DNA of 39,709 nt from Vibrio sinaloensis DSM 21326 (GTDB lineage Bacteria > Pseudomonadota > Gammaproteobacteria > Enterobacterales > Vibrionaceae), in the NCBI RefSeq assembly GCF_000189275.1, contig NZ_AEVT01000105.1:1-39709 (forward strand), given 5' to 3'. The notes under the pieces were generated by a model that was given only the letters and a program-made list of their open reading frames with translations, made no database searches and was not told where the DNA came from. Within the stretch, counting starts at the first letter, position 1. Each line of letters begins with the position of its first letter. A program made the position numbers and the translations under genes. Of this stretch, positions 1-8,919 are shown in pieces.

Positions 1-366
1 AAACATTTTTGCCCTTACTTAGAGACTAATGCAGCAATTGAGCTGCTGCAAATAAAATTCTGAGCCGAACAAATTTATCTATCTAATTGATTAAAAAGAA
101 GCCAAAAACCATTCACACCACCTATCTGTCTACATAAACAATCGATAATTTAGTTAGCAAAATGTAAATCTCAAAAGTGATTTGTTTGCAAATATGTAGA
201 CTCTAAGACCTTTTTCTTATTGACTGCGCGCAATCATTGGCTAAATTGGTCAAATAGTGACTGAAAATTTGGCAGCGGCTGAATGGAAATTCACTTTTTG
301 TTCACATAGGAATAACCGTGAACGTTCATACAACATCAGTAACAAAATGCATGAGGGATGTATAGC
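1..366. other. AT-rich intergenic leader upstream of cspD
   Basis: No convincing gene lies here on either strand. It is AT-rich and holds a small hairpin (GCAGC, 6-nt loop, GCTGC at 31-46) with no T-run on either side, so it does not look like a terminator. A possible cspD promoter is listed separately. In many gammaproteobacteria clpS-clpA is divergent from cspD, so this may be the shared clpS/cspD control region, but clpS itself is outside the window and that is inference. Confidence 0.5.
220..247 (+). promoter_or_regulatory. candidate cspD promoter
   Basis: TTGACT at 220-225 is followed, after 16 bases, by TAAATT at 242-247, a fair match to sigma-70 -35 and -10 boxes. If used, the cspD mRNA would carry a leader of about 110 bases. 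Read by eye only; other AT-rich hexamers nearby could serve instead. Confidence 0.3.
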
Positions 367-588
367 ATGGCTACAGGTACAGTAAAATGGTTTAACAACG
401 CCAAAGGATTTGGTTTTATCTGTCCAGAAGGTGAAGACGGAGATGTGTTTGCGCATTACTCCACAATTCAGATGGATGGTTATCGTACTCTGAAAGCAGG
501 CCAACAAGTCAACTTTGAAGTGGAAGAAGGTCCAAAGGGATATCATGCAAGTGTCGTGACACCCGTGGAAAGTCAATTAGCCAAATAA
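367..588 (+). CDS. cspD: cold shock-like protein CspD
   Basis: A 73-residue single cold-shock-domain protein with the RNP1 motif KGFGFI and an RNP2-like VFAHYS. The stretch FICPEG and the end GYHASVVTPV fit the CspD branch better than CspA. CspD binds single-stranded nucleic acid and in E. coli inhibits replication in stationary phase. An in-frame ATG at 358 exists, but the ATG at 367 is chosen because it is preceded by GAGG at proper spacing and gives the normal family length. It is monocistronic: a strong bidirectional terminator separates it from convergent icd. The family is certain; the CspD subtype is very likely. Confidence 0.93.
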   Translation: MATGTVKWFNNAKGFGFICPEGEDGDVFAHYSTIQMDGYRTLKAGQQVNFEVEEGPKGYHASVVTPVESQLAK

Positions 589-642
589 CCGCTGCCTAAG
601 TGAAATACAAGCGAAACACATAACGATTCGCTCGAGACCAAC

Positions 643-670
643 AAAAAACCCGCCAAATGGCGGGTTTTTT
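643..670. terminator. bidirectional terminator between cspD and icd
   Basis: CCCGCC / GGCGGG stem with an AAAT loop, flanked by A6 and T6, so it can work as an intrinsic terminator in both directions. It sits between the 3' ends of convergent cspD and icd. Confidence 0.92.
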
Positions 671-684
671 ATTCATCGAACAAA

Positions 685-2910
685 TTAGCCGTTGATGATC
701 GCGTTCAGCGTACCACTTGGGCGCATTAGCGGTGCTGCCTTGTCAAACTCAGGCGCGTAATAGCCACCCAGTTCACCTGTAACGCCTTGCGCATCATTCA
801 ACTCAGCGACAATTTTCTCTTCGTTTGAAGACAATGCTTCGGCAATCGGAGCGAATTCTGCTGCTAAGTCTGCGTCTGCAGTTTGCGCGGCTAGAGCTTG
901 TGCCCAGTAAGTCGCTAGGTAGTAATGGCTACCGCGGTTATCTAGTTCACCAACACGGCGAGATGGAGACTTGTTGTTGTCTAGGAAATCACCGGTCGCT
1001 TTATCAAGTGCATCAGCCAGAACTTGCGCTTTAGCATTACCTGTCACAGTACTTAGGTGCTCAAGAGACGCTGCTAATGCAAGGAACTCACCCAGTGAAT
1101 CCCAACGCAAGTGGTTCTCTTTTTCTACCTGCTGTACGTGCTTAGGAGCAGAACCACCAGCACCCGTTTCGAATAGACCACCACCGTTCATGAGTGGAAC
1201 GATAGACAACATCTTCGCTGATGTTCCTAGTTCTAGAATTGGGAACAAGTCAGTTAGGTAGTCACGCAGCACGTTACCTGTTACTGAGATTGTATCTTGA
1301 CCTTCTTTGATACGAACTAGCGAGAATTGACATGCTTCTAGAGGAGCAAGGATCTTGATTTCTAGACCTGAAGTATCGTGCTCAGGTAGGTAAGCGTTCA
1401 CTTTCTTGATTAGCTGAGCATCGTGTGCACGATTCTCATCTAGCCAGAATACGGCTGGAGCACCTGTCGCACGGGCACGTGTAACCGCTAGCTTGACCCA
1501 ATCTTGGATCGGCGCATCTTTCACCTGACACATACGGAAGATGTCACCTTCTTCTACTGATTGCTCAAGTAGAACGGCGCCTGACGCGTCAACAATGCGA
1601 ATGGTACCTGCCGCATCAAGAATGAATGTTTTGTCGTGAGAACCGTATTCTTCTGCTTTCTGCGCCATTAGACCTACGTTTGGCACGCTGCCCATTGTGG
1701 TTGGGTCGAAAGCACCATTTTCTTTACAGAAGTCGATGACCGCTTGGTAGATACCCGCGTAGCTACGATCTGGGATCATTGCTTTAGTATCTTTCTGCTT
1801 ACCATCTGGACCCCACATTTGGCCAGAAGAGCGCAGCATTGCTGGCATAGAAGCATCCACGATGATGTCGCTCGGTACGTGCAGGTTAGTAATACCACGG
1901 TCAGAATCGACCATCGCTAGTGGCGGTTGAGTTTCGTATACCGCTTGTAGTGCCGCTTCGATCTCGTCTTTTTGAGCAGCTGGTAGTGATGCAATCTTAG
2001 CGTAAACATCACCGATACCGTTGTTTACGTCAACACCTAGCTTCTCGAATACATCACCGTATTTTGCGAATACATCTTTGTAGTAAACTTTAACTGCATG
2101 ACCAAAGATCACTGGGTCAGAGACCTTCATCATGGTCGCTTTCATGTGAAGTGATAGAAGAACGTCTTGCTCTTTTGCTTCAGCGATTTGCGCTTCAAAG
2201 AACTCTACCAGCGCTTTCTTGTTCATTACTGAACAGTCGATGATTTCTTTGTCTTGTAGCGGGAAAGCACCTTTCAGCTCTTTCACTGCACCATCAGCAC
2301 CAACGAATTCAATCTTAACGTCTGTTGCACCATCTACTGTATGGGATTCTTCGCTACCGAAGAAATCGTTACCAGACATGCTAGAAACGTGAGATTTAGA
2401 ATCTGCAGACCATGCGCCCATTGAATGCGGGTTTTTCTTCGCATAGTTCTTAACAGAAAGTGGAGCGCGACGGTCAGAGTTACCTTCACGTAGCACTGGG
2501 TTTACCGCACTACCTTTTATCTTGTCGTACGTTGCTTTGATCGCTTCTTCTTCGTACGTGCTTGGCTCTTCAGGGTAGTTAGGTAGGTTATAACCTTTAG
2601 CTTGTAGTTCAGCGATCGCTGCTTTTAGCTGAGGGATAGACGCAGAGATGTTAGGCAGCTTGATAATATTCGCTTCTGGCGTTTTTGCTAACTCACCAAG
2701 CTCTGCCAATGCGTCTCCGATGCGCTGCTCTTCTGTTAGATGCTCTGGGAAGTTGGCAATAATACGCCCAGCAAGAGAGATATCGCGAGTATCAACGTCG
2801 ATACCAGAAGATGCAGTAAATGATTGAATAATCGGAAGTAGTGAGTATGTTGCTAGCGCAGGTGCTTCATCAGTAATCGTGTAAATGATTGTAGGTTTTT
2901 CTGTAGGCAT
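685..2910 (-). CDS. icd: isocitrate dehydrogenase, NADP-dependent, monomeric type
   Basis: A 741-residue protein oxidatively decarboxylates isocitrate to 2-oxoglutarate in the TCA cycle with NADP. Length and sequence match the monomeric class known from Azotobacter and Vibrio, not the ~416-residue homodimeric E. coli Icd. The N-terminus (MPTEKPTIIYTITDEAPALA) is typical of the class. REGNSDRRAP lies near residue 140 and MWGPDGK near residue 365, both conserved blocks around the active site. ATG at 2910 follows GGGAAATTTC. It is transcribed alone, divergent from rluE with a 288-bp gap, and converges on cspD. No sign of truncation or frameshift. Confidence 0.96.
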   Translation of the reverse strand: MPTEKPTIIYTITDEAPALATYSLLPIIQSFTASSGIDVDTRDISLAGRIIANFPEHLTEEQRIGDALAELGELAKTPEANIIKLPNISASIPQLKAAIAELQAKGYNLPNYPEEPSTYEEEAIKATYDKIKGSAVNPVLREGNSDRRAPLSVKNYAKKNPHSMGAWSADSKSHVSSMSGNDFFGSEESHTVDGATDVKIEFVGADGAVKELKGAFPLQDKEIIDCSVMNKKALVEFFEAQIAEAKEQDVLLSLHMKATMMKVSDPVIFGHAVKVYYKDVFAKYGDVFEKLGVDVNNGIGDVYAKIASLPAAQKDEIEAALQAVYETQPPLAMVDSDRGITNLHVPSDIIVDASMPAMLRSSGQMWGPDGKQKDTKAMIPDRSYAGIYQAVIDFCKENGAFDPTTMGSVPNVGLMAQKAEEYGSHDKTFILDAAGTIRIVDASGAVLLEQSVEEGDIFRMCQVKDAPIQDWVKLAVTRARATGAPAVFWLDENRAHDAQLIKKVNAYLPEHDTSGLEIKILAPLEACQFSLVRIKEGQDTISVTGNVLRDYLTDLFPILELGTSAKMLSIVPLMNGGGLFETGAGGSAPKHVQQVEKENHLRWDSLGEFLALAASLEHLSTVTGNAKAQVLADALDKATGDFLDNNKSPSRRVGELDNRGSHYYLATYWAQALAAQTADADLAAEFAPIAEALSSNEEKIVAELNDAQGVTGELGGYYAPEFDKAAPLMRPSGTLNAIING

Positions 2911-3036
2911 GAAATTTCCCTATTGTTCTAACCGGACCTGTTGAGTCTAGGTCCTATGTGTGTGTTCGCTAACAAGTTATGAATAATCCCCTCACTTGTT
3001 GCGCTTTGTCCGTCTCTTTATTTTTTCGTCGAGTGT

Positions 3037-3066
3037 ACGACATCCATGAGAGCGATTAGTTATAAT
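3037..3066 (+). promoter_or_regulatory. candidate rluE promoter
   Basis: A perfect TATAAT at 3061-3066 is preceded, 18 bases upstream, by ACGACA (3037-3042; 4/6 to TTGACA). It lies 133 bases before the rluE ATG. AT-rich sequence on the other strand here could also serve icd, whose gene starts 150 bases away in the other direction. Confidence 0.35.
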
Positions 3067-3198
3067 TAAACAAAATTCGCGTAATAGTCTATTATCTTGT
3101 GCGCCAATCCTGTTTTCGGGCGCGCAAATGGTAGCTTAAACTGCAGTTCGTTAAAAGTTTTACCCACACTTCGTTTACATTTTTGCAAGGTAGTTAAC

Positions 3199-3891
3199 AT
3201 GTCTCCACGCTCACAACGTGAGTCCAAGCCCTCTTCATCGCGCCGTAAGGCCACGGGTTTTAAACGTCCATCTAACCACAAAACAAACACTAAGCATTCT
3301 TCGCGAAATCGTAAGAAAATCGCGAGCAGCAAACCTAAGGTGGCACCAGAGGATCGTAAAGTGATCGTGTTTAACAAGCCATTTGATACCTTAAGTCAGT
3401 TTACTGATGGCGAAGGTAGGAAGACACTAGCGGACTTTATTCCAGTCAAAGACGTGTACGCGGCAGGTAGGCTTGATCGCGACAGCGAAGGGTTGATGGT
3501 GCTGACCAATGATGGGGTATTACAGGCGAAGCTCACTCAGCCACAATCAAAGTCACCCAAGACCTATTGGGTTCAAGTTGACGGTGCACCTAGCGAAGAA
3601 GATCTTGATAAGCTGCGTAAAGGGGTGGAACTTAAAGACGGCATGACACTGCCCGCAAAAGTGGAAGTGATGGATGAACCTTCTGTGTGGGAACGTAATC
3701 CACCGGTTCGTTTTCGCGCCAACATCCCAACCACATGGTTATCCATCACGATTATTGAAGGCCGCAACCGTCAAGTGCGTCGCATGACGGCGAATATCGG
3801 CTTCCCTACTCTACGTTTGATTCGCTATTCGATGGGAGACATCAAGCTAGGTGATTTGCAGCCTGGGGCTTGGAAAGAAGTGTCAATCTAA
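3199..3891 (+). CDS. rluE: 23S rRNA pseudouridine(2457) synthase
   Basis: A 230-residue RsuA/RluB/E/F-family pseudouridine synthase. In E. coli RluE makes pseudouridine at 23S rRNA position 2457. The catalytic motif GRLDRDSEGL is at residues 90-99, with D93 the expected nucleophile; GRNRQVRRM in the C-terminal half is a second family signature. The first ~50 residues are very basic (SRRK, KRPSNHK, SSRNRKK), consistent with RNA contact, and there is no S4 domain, as in RluE. The frame is open further up to a TTG at 3097, but the ATG at 3199 follows GCAAGG at fair spacing and matches family length. Its stop is 12 bases from that of the convergent diguanylate cyclase, with no clear terminator between. 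Confidence 0.9.
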   Translation: MSPRSQRESKPSSSRRKATGFKRPSNHKTNTKHSSRNRKKIASSKPKVAPEDRKVIVFNKPFDTLSQFTDGEGRKTLADFIPVKDVYAAGRLDRDSEGLMVLTNDGVLQAKLTQPQSKSPKTYWVQVDGAPSEEDLDKLRKGVELKDGMTLPAKVEVMDEPSVWERNPPVRFRANIPTTWLSITIIEGRNRQVRRMTANIGFPTLRLIRYSMGDIKLGDLQPGAWKEVSI

Positions 3892-3903
3892 CACTGAGTA
3901 AAA

Positions 3904-4938
3904 TCAGCAGAGCACTTTTCCTTGATAGAATGTGCTTCTCTTACCAGACTTTTTAGCCAGATACAGATCTTTATCGGCAAGTGAAAGGGTTTTATCGAGC
4001 CCTTTTGCTTGAGAAAACTGCTCGACACCCGCGCTGAAGGTTACCTCTAACTCGCTACCTTGGAAACACATTGGTTTTCCCATTACACTCGCTTGAAGCT
4101 GTTTAACCCATCTAGAGATACCTGTTTGTTGACTACTCGTGTTCGGTAATACAATCACAAACTCCTCTCCACCCATTCGATAGATGTGCTGCTGGCCAGC
4201 GACCGTTGCCAACCGCTCCACCACCTGTTTCAAAACGACGTCACCCGCCGCGTGGCCATAACTGTCATTAATGCTTTTGAAGTCATCAATATCTAGGGTT
4301 AACAAGAAACACCCTTCAAGTAGCTCGGCGCGTTGCTCAAATGTGGTCACCAGCGATAATCGATTCTGAGCCCCGGTTAAGGCATCCTGATGGGCAAGCG
4401 TGTTAAGGCTATCTACTCCTTTGACACGACTGTCTTCATAAACATGAGAAATCGTCCAAACAAACACATAGGCGAGAACAAAGTTTAAATACACTGCAGA
4501 GCGCACCAGAGCCGAGTTCTCTATAGCGACATCAAGCGCGGCAAGCTCGAGCAGCAGGCAAGCTAAGCTCCAATAAAAGCCAAGTCGTAACCCTAATGCA
4601 AGATAAAACACCGTAGGGAGGGCGACTGCCCACAGATAAAGAGAACTTTCTATGCGACTTGCGTAGGTACCATAGCTGATCAAAAAGGTAAGAACGATAC
4701 AGTGGAAAATAAGAAACCAACTTGGTTGCTCACGTTTCCAAATATAGAACAACATCGCAAACGAAGTGGCACAGTAGATAAGCTCGATAATGCCCAGTAC
4801 ATTTGCCCGGTCATCAAAGTAGAACAGATTGGTGAGGCCAAACAGGAAAGCGGCTAACCCTAAAACGATACACATCCCAATCAACACTTTACGTCTTAAT
4901 TGCTGCGTAGCGTTACAGTGGATTAGATGATGACTCAT
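3904..4938 (-). CDS. membrane diguanylate cyclase (six TM helices + GGDEF)
   Basis: A 344-residue protein whose N-terminal half has about six hydrophobic helices (residues 17-40, 46-67, 73-93, 98-116, 120-137, 146-166), followed by a complete GGDEF domain. The metal-site DIDDF is at 216-220, NDSYGH follows, and the signature is GGEEF at 256-260, so it should make c-di-GMP from two GTP. The RxxD inhibitory site expected just before the signature is absent (AGQQ at 247-250), so product feedback may be lost. An upstream in-frame GTG at 4980 has no Shine-Dalgarno; the ATG at 4938 is preferred. The membrane part is not a sensor family I can name. The gene stands alone between rluE and aspS. Confidence 0.85.
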   Translation of the reverse strand: MSHHLIHCNATQQLRRKVLIGMCIVLGLAAFLFGLTNLFYFDDRANVLGIIELIYCATSFAMLFYIWKREQPSWFLIFHCIVLTFLISYGTYASRIESSLYLWAVALPTVFYLALGLRLGFYWSLACLLLELAALDVAIENSALVRSAVYLNFVLAYVFVWTISHVYEDSRVKGVDSLNTLAHQDALTGAQNRLSLVTTFEQRAELLEGCFLLTLDIDDFKSINDSYGHAAGDVVLKQVVERLATVAGQQHIYRMGGEEFVIVLPNTSSQQTGISRWVKQLQASVMGKPMCFQGSELEVTFSAGVEQFSQAKGLDKTLSLADKDLYLAKKSGKRSTFYQGKVLC

Positions 4939-5009
4939 AATGATATTTGTACCTGATAAATGCTTATTACCTTTTAACACATCAGCAACAAACAGTCAGC
5001 ACAGGATAC

Positions 5010-5038
5010 AAAAAAGCCGCTTCAACTGAAGCGGCTTT
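5010..5038 (-). terminator. aspS terminator
   Basis: Stem GCCGCTTC / GAAGCGGC (5016-5023 / 5028-5035) with a 4-nt loop. On the minus strand it ends in a run of T just past the aspS stop. Confidence 0.92.
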
Positions 5039-5060
5039 CACGACTATTCGTAAGAGAGAA

Positions 5061-6839
5061 TTACTCTTCGTCTTTCTTCTCAGCAACTTTTACTGCAATT
5101 GCAAGTTCTTCAAGCGCCGCTGGATTAGCAAGGCTTGGTGCGTCTGTCAGCAGACACGCAGCCGCTGTTGTTTTAGGGAACGCGATAACATCACGGATGT
5201 TCTCTGTACCACATAGCAGCATCACTAGACGGTCAAGACCGAATGCTAGGCCTGCGTGAGGAGGCGTACCGAACTTCAGTGCATCCAGTAGGAAACCAAA
5301 CTTAAGTTGCTGCTCTTCTGCATCAATACCTAAGATATCAAATACAGCTGCTTGCATCTCTGCATTGTGGATACGAACCGAACCACCACCCACTTCATAG
5401 CCGTTTAGAACCATGTCGTATGCGTTTGAGTTTGCTGCCGCTGGGTTTGCTTTTAACTCTTCTGCGTTCACGCCCAGAGGTGACGTGAATGGGTGGTGCA
5501 TCGCATGAAGGTTACCTTCGTCGTCTTCTTCAAACATTGGGAAGTCTACAACCCATAGCGGTGCCCATGCATTTTCGTCTGTTAGCTCTAGGTCTTTACC
5601 TAGTTTCAGACGTAGCGCACCCATTGCTTCTGCAACGATGTTCGCTTTGTCTGCGCCGAATAGGATGATGTCGCCTGATTCCGCTTGAGTGCGGTCTAGA
5701 ATACCGTTGATCACGTCTTCATTTAGGAACTTAGCCACAGGAGATTGGATACCTTCCATGCCAGCAGCACGGTCGTTAACCTTCATCCATGCAAGACCTT
5801 TCGCACCGTAGATACCAACGAATTCACCGTAACCATCGATTTGCTTACGAGTCAGCTTCGCGCCACCCGGTACACGGATCACAGCAACGCGACCTTTTTC
5901 GTCGTTAGCAGGGCCAGAGAATACTTTGAATTCAACGTCTTTCACTAGGTCAGCGACATCGACTAGCTCTAGTGGGTTACGTAGGTCAGGCTTATCAGAG
6001 CCGAAACGACGCATCGCTTCGCTAAATGGCATAACTGGGAAATCGCCTAGGTCGACGTCAAGTAGCTCTTGCCACATATCACGAACCATTTTCTCAGTGG
6101 TTGCGCGAACTTCATCAGCCGTCATGAATGACGTTTCGATATCGATCTGAGTGAATTCTGGCTGACGGTCTGCACGCAAGTCTTCATCACGGAAACACTT
6201 AACGATTTGGTAGTAACGGTCAAAACCAGACATCATAAGCAGCTGTTTAAATAGCTGTGGAGATTGAGGAAGCGCGTAGAAGCTGCCTTTATGAACACGG
6301 CTTGGTACTAGATAGTCACGTGCACCTTCTGGCGTTGCTTTAGTCAGTACTGGTGTTTCAATATCTAGGAAGCCATTGTCATCTAGGAAACGGCGAACGA
6401 AGCTAGACGCTTTCGCGCGCAGCTTAATGCGATCGCTCATTTCTGGACGACGAAGGTCTAGATAACGGTACTTCAGACGCTGTTCTTCTGAGTTCTTTTG
6501 GTTGAAGTCTAGAGGCAGCACATCGGAACGGTTGATGATTTCAAGGCCTTTAGCGATGATTTCAACTTCACCTGTCGCCATGTCTTTGTTTACTTGGCTA
6601 TCTGGGCGAACACGTACTTCACCAGTTAGCTTGATACAGAATTCATTACGCAGCGTGTTTGCTACTTCGTACGCATCAGCCATATCTGGATCGACAACAA
6701 CCTGAACAACGCCTTCACGATCTCGCATATCGATAAAAATAAGACCGCCTAAATCACGGCGACGGTTAACCCAGCCGCAAAGTTCTACAGTTTGTCCTGC
6801 AAGGGACTTGTTCAGGTGACCACAGTAATGGGTACGCAT
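5061..6839 (-). CDS. aspS: aspartate--tRNA ligase
   Basis: A 592-residue class IIb aminoacyl-tRNA synthetase charging tRNA-Asp. An N-terminal anticodon-binding OB fold covers residues 1-105. Class II motif 2 (FRDEDLRADRQPEFTQ) is at 216-231 and motif 3 (GLDRLVMLL) starts at 534. The bacterial GAD insert lies between them. Length is within two residues of E. coli AspRS. The ATG at 6839 is the only sensible start. The leader holds an 8-bp inverted repeat (listed separately). The gene is divergent from the DUF72 gene and has its own terminator. In E. coli the aspS neighbourhood also carries yecE and cmoAB, so this order is conserved. Confidence 0.97.
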   Translation of the reverse strand: MRTHYCGHLNKSLAGQTVELCGWVNRRRDLGGLIFIDMRDREGVVQVVVDPDMADAYEVANTLRNEFCIKLTGEVRVRPDSQVNKDMATGEVEIIAKGLEIINRSDVLPLDFNQKNSEEQRLKYRYLDLRRPEMSDRIKLRAKASSFVRRFLDDNGFLDIETPVLTKATPEGARDYLVPSRVHKGSFYALPQSPQLFKQLLMMSGFDRYYQIVKCFRDEDLRADRQPEFTQIDIETSFMTADEVRATTEKMVRDMWQELLDVDLGDFPVMPFSEAMRRFGSDKPDLRNPLELVDVADLVKDVEFKVFSGPANDEKGRVAVIRVPGGAKLTRKQIDGYGEFVGIYGAKGLAWMKVNDRAAGMEGIQSPVAKFLNEDVINGILDRTQAESGDIILFGADKANIVAEAMGALRLKLGKDLELTDENAWAPLWVVDFPMFEEDDEGNLHAMHHPFTSPLGVNAEELKANPAAANSNAYDMVLNGYEVGGGSVRIHNAEMQAAVFDILGIDAEEQQLKFGFLLDALKFGTPPHAGLAFGLDRLVMLLCGTENIRDVIAFPKTTAAACLLTDAPSLANPAALEELAIAVKVAEKKDEE

Positions 6840-6878
6840 AATGAATTTCCCAATCTCTTAAAATTTGTTGATTACTAT

Positions 6879-6903
6879 CTATCGGTGATAACGTTACCGA
6901 TAG
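6879..6903. repeat. 8-bp inverted repeat in the aspS leader
   Basis: Perfect arms CTATCGGT (6879-6886) and ACCGATAG (6896-6903) around a 9-base spacer that includes AACGTT. It lies 40-64 bases before the aspS start codon, so it may be an operator or a leader-RNA hairpin. No T-run follows on either strand, so it is not a plain terminator. Confidence 0.5.
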
Positions 6904-7113
6904 AGCAAAGTTCCATTTATACGCGGAAAGTGGCATGAAATCGACCACCTCGCGTACAATTTATTGCGATTTATTATCCATTGATGCTTTTTGCAGCAAA
7001 TAAGGAGCAAAAGAGCAGCAAACTGGAAAAATTGGTGCTGATTATAGCCCTAACTTGGGCCATTCAGCAAAACCCTGATTGAAGATATACGGCGACAAAA
7101 ACTGAATTCGAAT

Positions 7114-7995
7114 ATGGATGAGATCCCCCTACGTCTTGGCCTGACGATGTGGTCACACAACAACTGGCAGCAAGGCTTTTACGGCAGTGGCACAAAATCA
7201 AATGAGAGGCTTGAGAAATACGCTCAGGTATTCCATACCGTTGAAGGAAACACTACTTTTTACGCGACTCCGAGTTCGACAACGGTACAAAATTGGAAGG
7301 CAGCAACGCATGACAATTTTCGCTTTACTTTCAAATTACCAAAACCTATTACTCACCAAAACATGTTACGGGGCAGTCAAGCTCAGTTGAAGGAGTTTAT
7401 GCAGATCATGGAGCCCCTCCATGACAGAATCGGGCAATGGACCATTCAGCTACCTGCGGCGTTTGGCCCAGAGCATCTTGAACAGCTCAAGCAGTTTTGT
7501 ACTTTGTTCCCACCTCATTTCCCGATTGGAATTGAAGTCCGTCACCCTGCTTTCTTTGCCAAAGGGGACGCTGAGCGCAATCTCAATCAGTGGCTGATCG
7601 AAAAAGGCTATGATCGAATCATTATGGACAGTCGACCCGTTTTTTCCGAGCAGATCACTCGCTCACACCCCCACTACGACTCTCTGCTGGATGCCCAGCA
7701 AAAGAAACCCAAAGTGCCGGTTCATGCAATCGCTACGGCAAATCAGCCGATGATTCGTTTTATAGGGCACCCTCAAGAAGATAAAAACTTTGCCTTCTTT
7801 ACGCCCTGGTTAAGCAAACTCGCAGAGTGGATAGCAGCGGGTAAACAACCCTACGTGTTTATCCACACATCTGATAATGTGATTGCTCCAGAACTTGCGC
7901 TGCGGTTATATCAAAAACTCCAACAGCAGACGACGTTGCCGGATTTAGCCCCATTTCCAGCCAACGATGGCAACTCTCAGTTACAGATGTTCTGA
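7114..7995 (+). CDS. DUF72 (YecE-like) family protein
   Basis: A 293-residue member of the DUF72 family, a TIM-barrel-like fold whose biochemical role I do not know to be settled. The family hallmark EGNTTFYATPS starts at residue 44, and the N-terminal LGLTMWSHNNWQQGFYG is the usual first strand block. The C-terminus PYVFIHTSDN is the conserved last strand, although the histidine-asparagine pattern differs slightly from some homologues. E. coli yecE sits between aspS and cmoA, the same order as here. The ATG at 7114 has only a weak Shine-Dalgarno. A long-loop hairpin with a T-run follows the gene. Confidence 0.85.
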   Translation: MDEIPLRLGLTMWSHNNWQQGFYGSGTKSNERLEKYAQVFHTVEGNTTFYATPSSTTVQNWKAATHDNFRFTFKLPKPITHQNMLRGSQAQLKEFMQIMEPLHDRIGQWTIQLPAAFGPEHLEQLKQFCTLFPPHFPIGIEVRHPAFFAKGDAERNLNQWLIEKGYDRIIMDSRPVFSEQITRSHPHYDSLLDAQQKKPKVPVHAIATANQPMIRFIGHPQEDKNFAFFTPWLSKLAEWIAAGKQPYVFIHTSDNVIAPELALRLYQKLQQQTTLPDLAPFPANDGNSQLQMF

Positions 7996-8020
7996 TATGA
8001 ATCACAACAAGACATGACAC

Positions 8021-8056
8021 AGGCGCGAATTTCTCATAAAATACGCGCCTTTTTTA
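8021..8056 (+). terminator. probable terminator after the DUF72 gene
   Basis: AGGCGCG (8021-8027) pairs with CGCGCCT (8044-8050) across a 16-base loop and is followed by T6. The long loop makes it weaker than the other terminators here, so partial read-through into cmoA is possible. Confidence 0.65.
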
Positions 8057-8107
8057 GCGCCCATATCGTGCGCAATTGACTGGGCTTAAATGCTGCGAGA
8101 ACCAAAT

Positions 8108-8845
8108 ATGAACCCTAAGAGCAATCCAGATACTATTTTTTCGGCTCCAATCGATAAAATTGGGGATTTCACCTTCGATGAGCGTGTTGCGGAAGTATTC
8201 CCTGACATGATCCAACGTTCAGTTCCCGGTTACAGCAACATAATCTCGGCCATTGGCATGCTTGCAGAACGCTTTGTAAAGCCACATTCCAACATCTACG
8301 ATTTGGGTTGCTCTTTGGGCGCAGCAACACTCTCTATGCGTCGCCACATTAAGCAAGAAGGCTGTCAGATTATCGCGGTAGATAACTCACCAGCCATGGT
8401 TGAACGCTGTAAGCTGCACGTTAACGCTTACCGTAGCGACACGCCTGTTGATGTCGTAGAGCAAGACATTCGCCAAATCGAAATCGACAACGCTTCTGTA
8501 GTCGTGCTTAACTTTACACTGCAATTTTTGTCTCCTGAAGATCGTTACACTCTGCTTGAGAAGATCTATGCGGGCTTGCGTCCAGGTGGAATCTTGATTC
8601 TTTCGGAAAAATTCGTCTTTGAAGATCAAGTATCTAACGAATTACTGATCGATCTACACCATGACTTTAAGCGCGCCAATGGCTACAGTGAGCTTGAGAT
8701 AAGCCAAAAGCGCAGCGCCATCGAAAACGTCATGCGTCCGGATTCGAAAAAAGATCATAAAGAGCGTTTTGCGAAAATAGGCTTCTCTAGTTATGACGTC
8801 TGGTTCCAGTGTTTTAACTTTGGCTCTATGTTTGCCATCAAATGA
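8108..8845 (+). CDS. cmoA: carboxy-S-adenosyl-L-methionine synthase CmoA
   Basis: A 245-residue class I methyltransferase-fold enzyme converting SAM and prephenate into carboxy-SAM, the donor used by CmoB. SAM motif I (YDLGCSLGAAT) is at 64-74. The blocks FDERVAEVFPDMIQRSVPGY (23-42) are close to E. coli CmoA. An upstream ATG at 8090 would add six residues, but the ATG at 8108 is preferred by alignment and by CGAGA before it. cmoB follows after 74 bases on the same strand, with a small hairpin (GACAGT / ACTGTC, 8852-8882) but no T-run between, so the two are probably cotranscribed. Confidence 0.95.
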   Translation: MNPKSNPDTIFSAPIDKIGDFTFDERVAEVFPDMIQRSVPGYSNIISAIGMLAERFVKPHSNIYDLGCSLGAATLSMRRHIKQEGCQIIAVDNSPAMVERCKLHVNAYRSDTPVDVVEQDIRQIEIDNASVVVLNFTLQFLSPEDRYTLLEKIYAGLRPGGILILSEKFVFEDQVSNELLIDLHHDFKRANGYSELEISQKRSAIENVMRPDSKKDHKERFAKIGFSSYDVWFQCFNFGSMFAIK

Positions 8846-8919
8846 CGACTAGACAGTGTACCGTTCTATCAAACGTACTGTCATGCATCACATCTTCCAT
8901 TTAATATCAGTGAAAAACT

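Noticed and set aside
31..50. GCAGC / GCTGC hairpin near the left end as a terminator
   Set aside because: No T-run on either strand and a short stem.
250..576. Open frame of 108 codons antisense to cspD
   Set aside because: It mirrors the cspD coding strand, has no ribosome site and no recognisable sequence.
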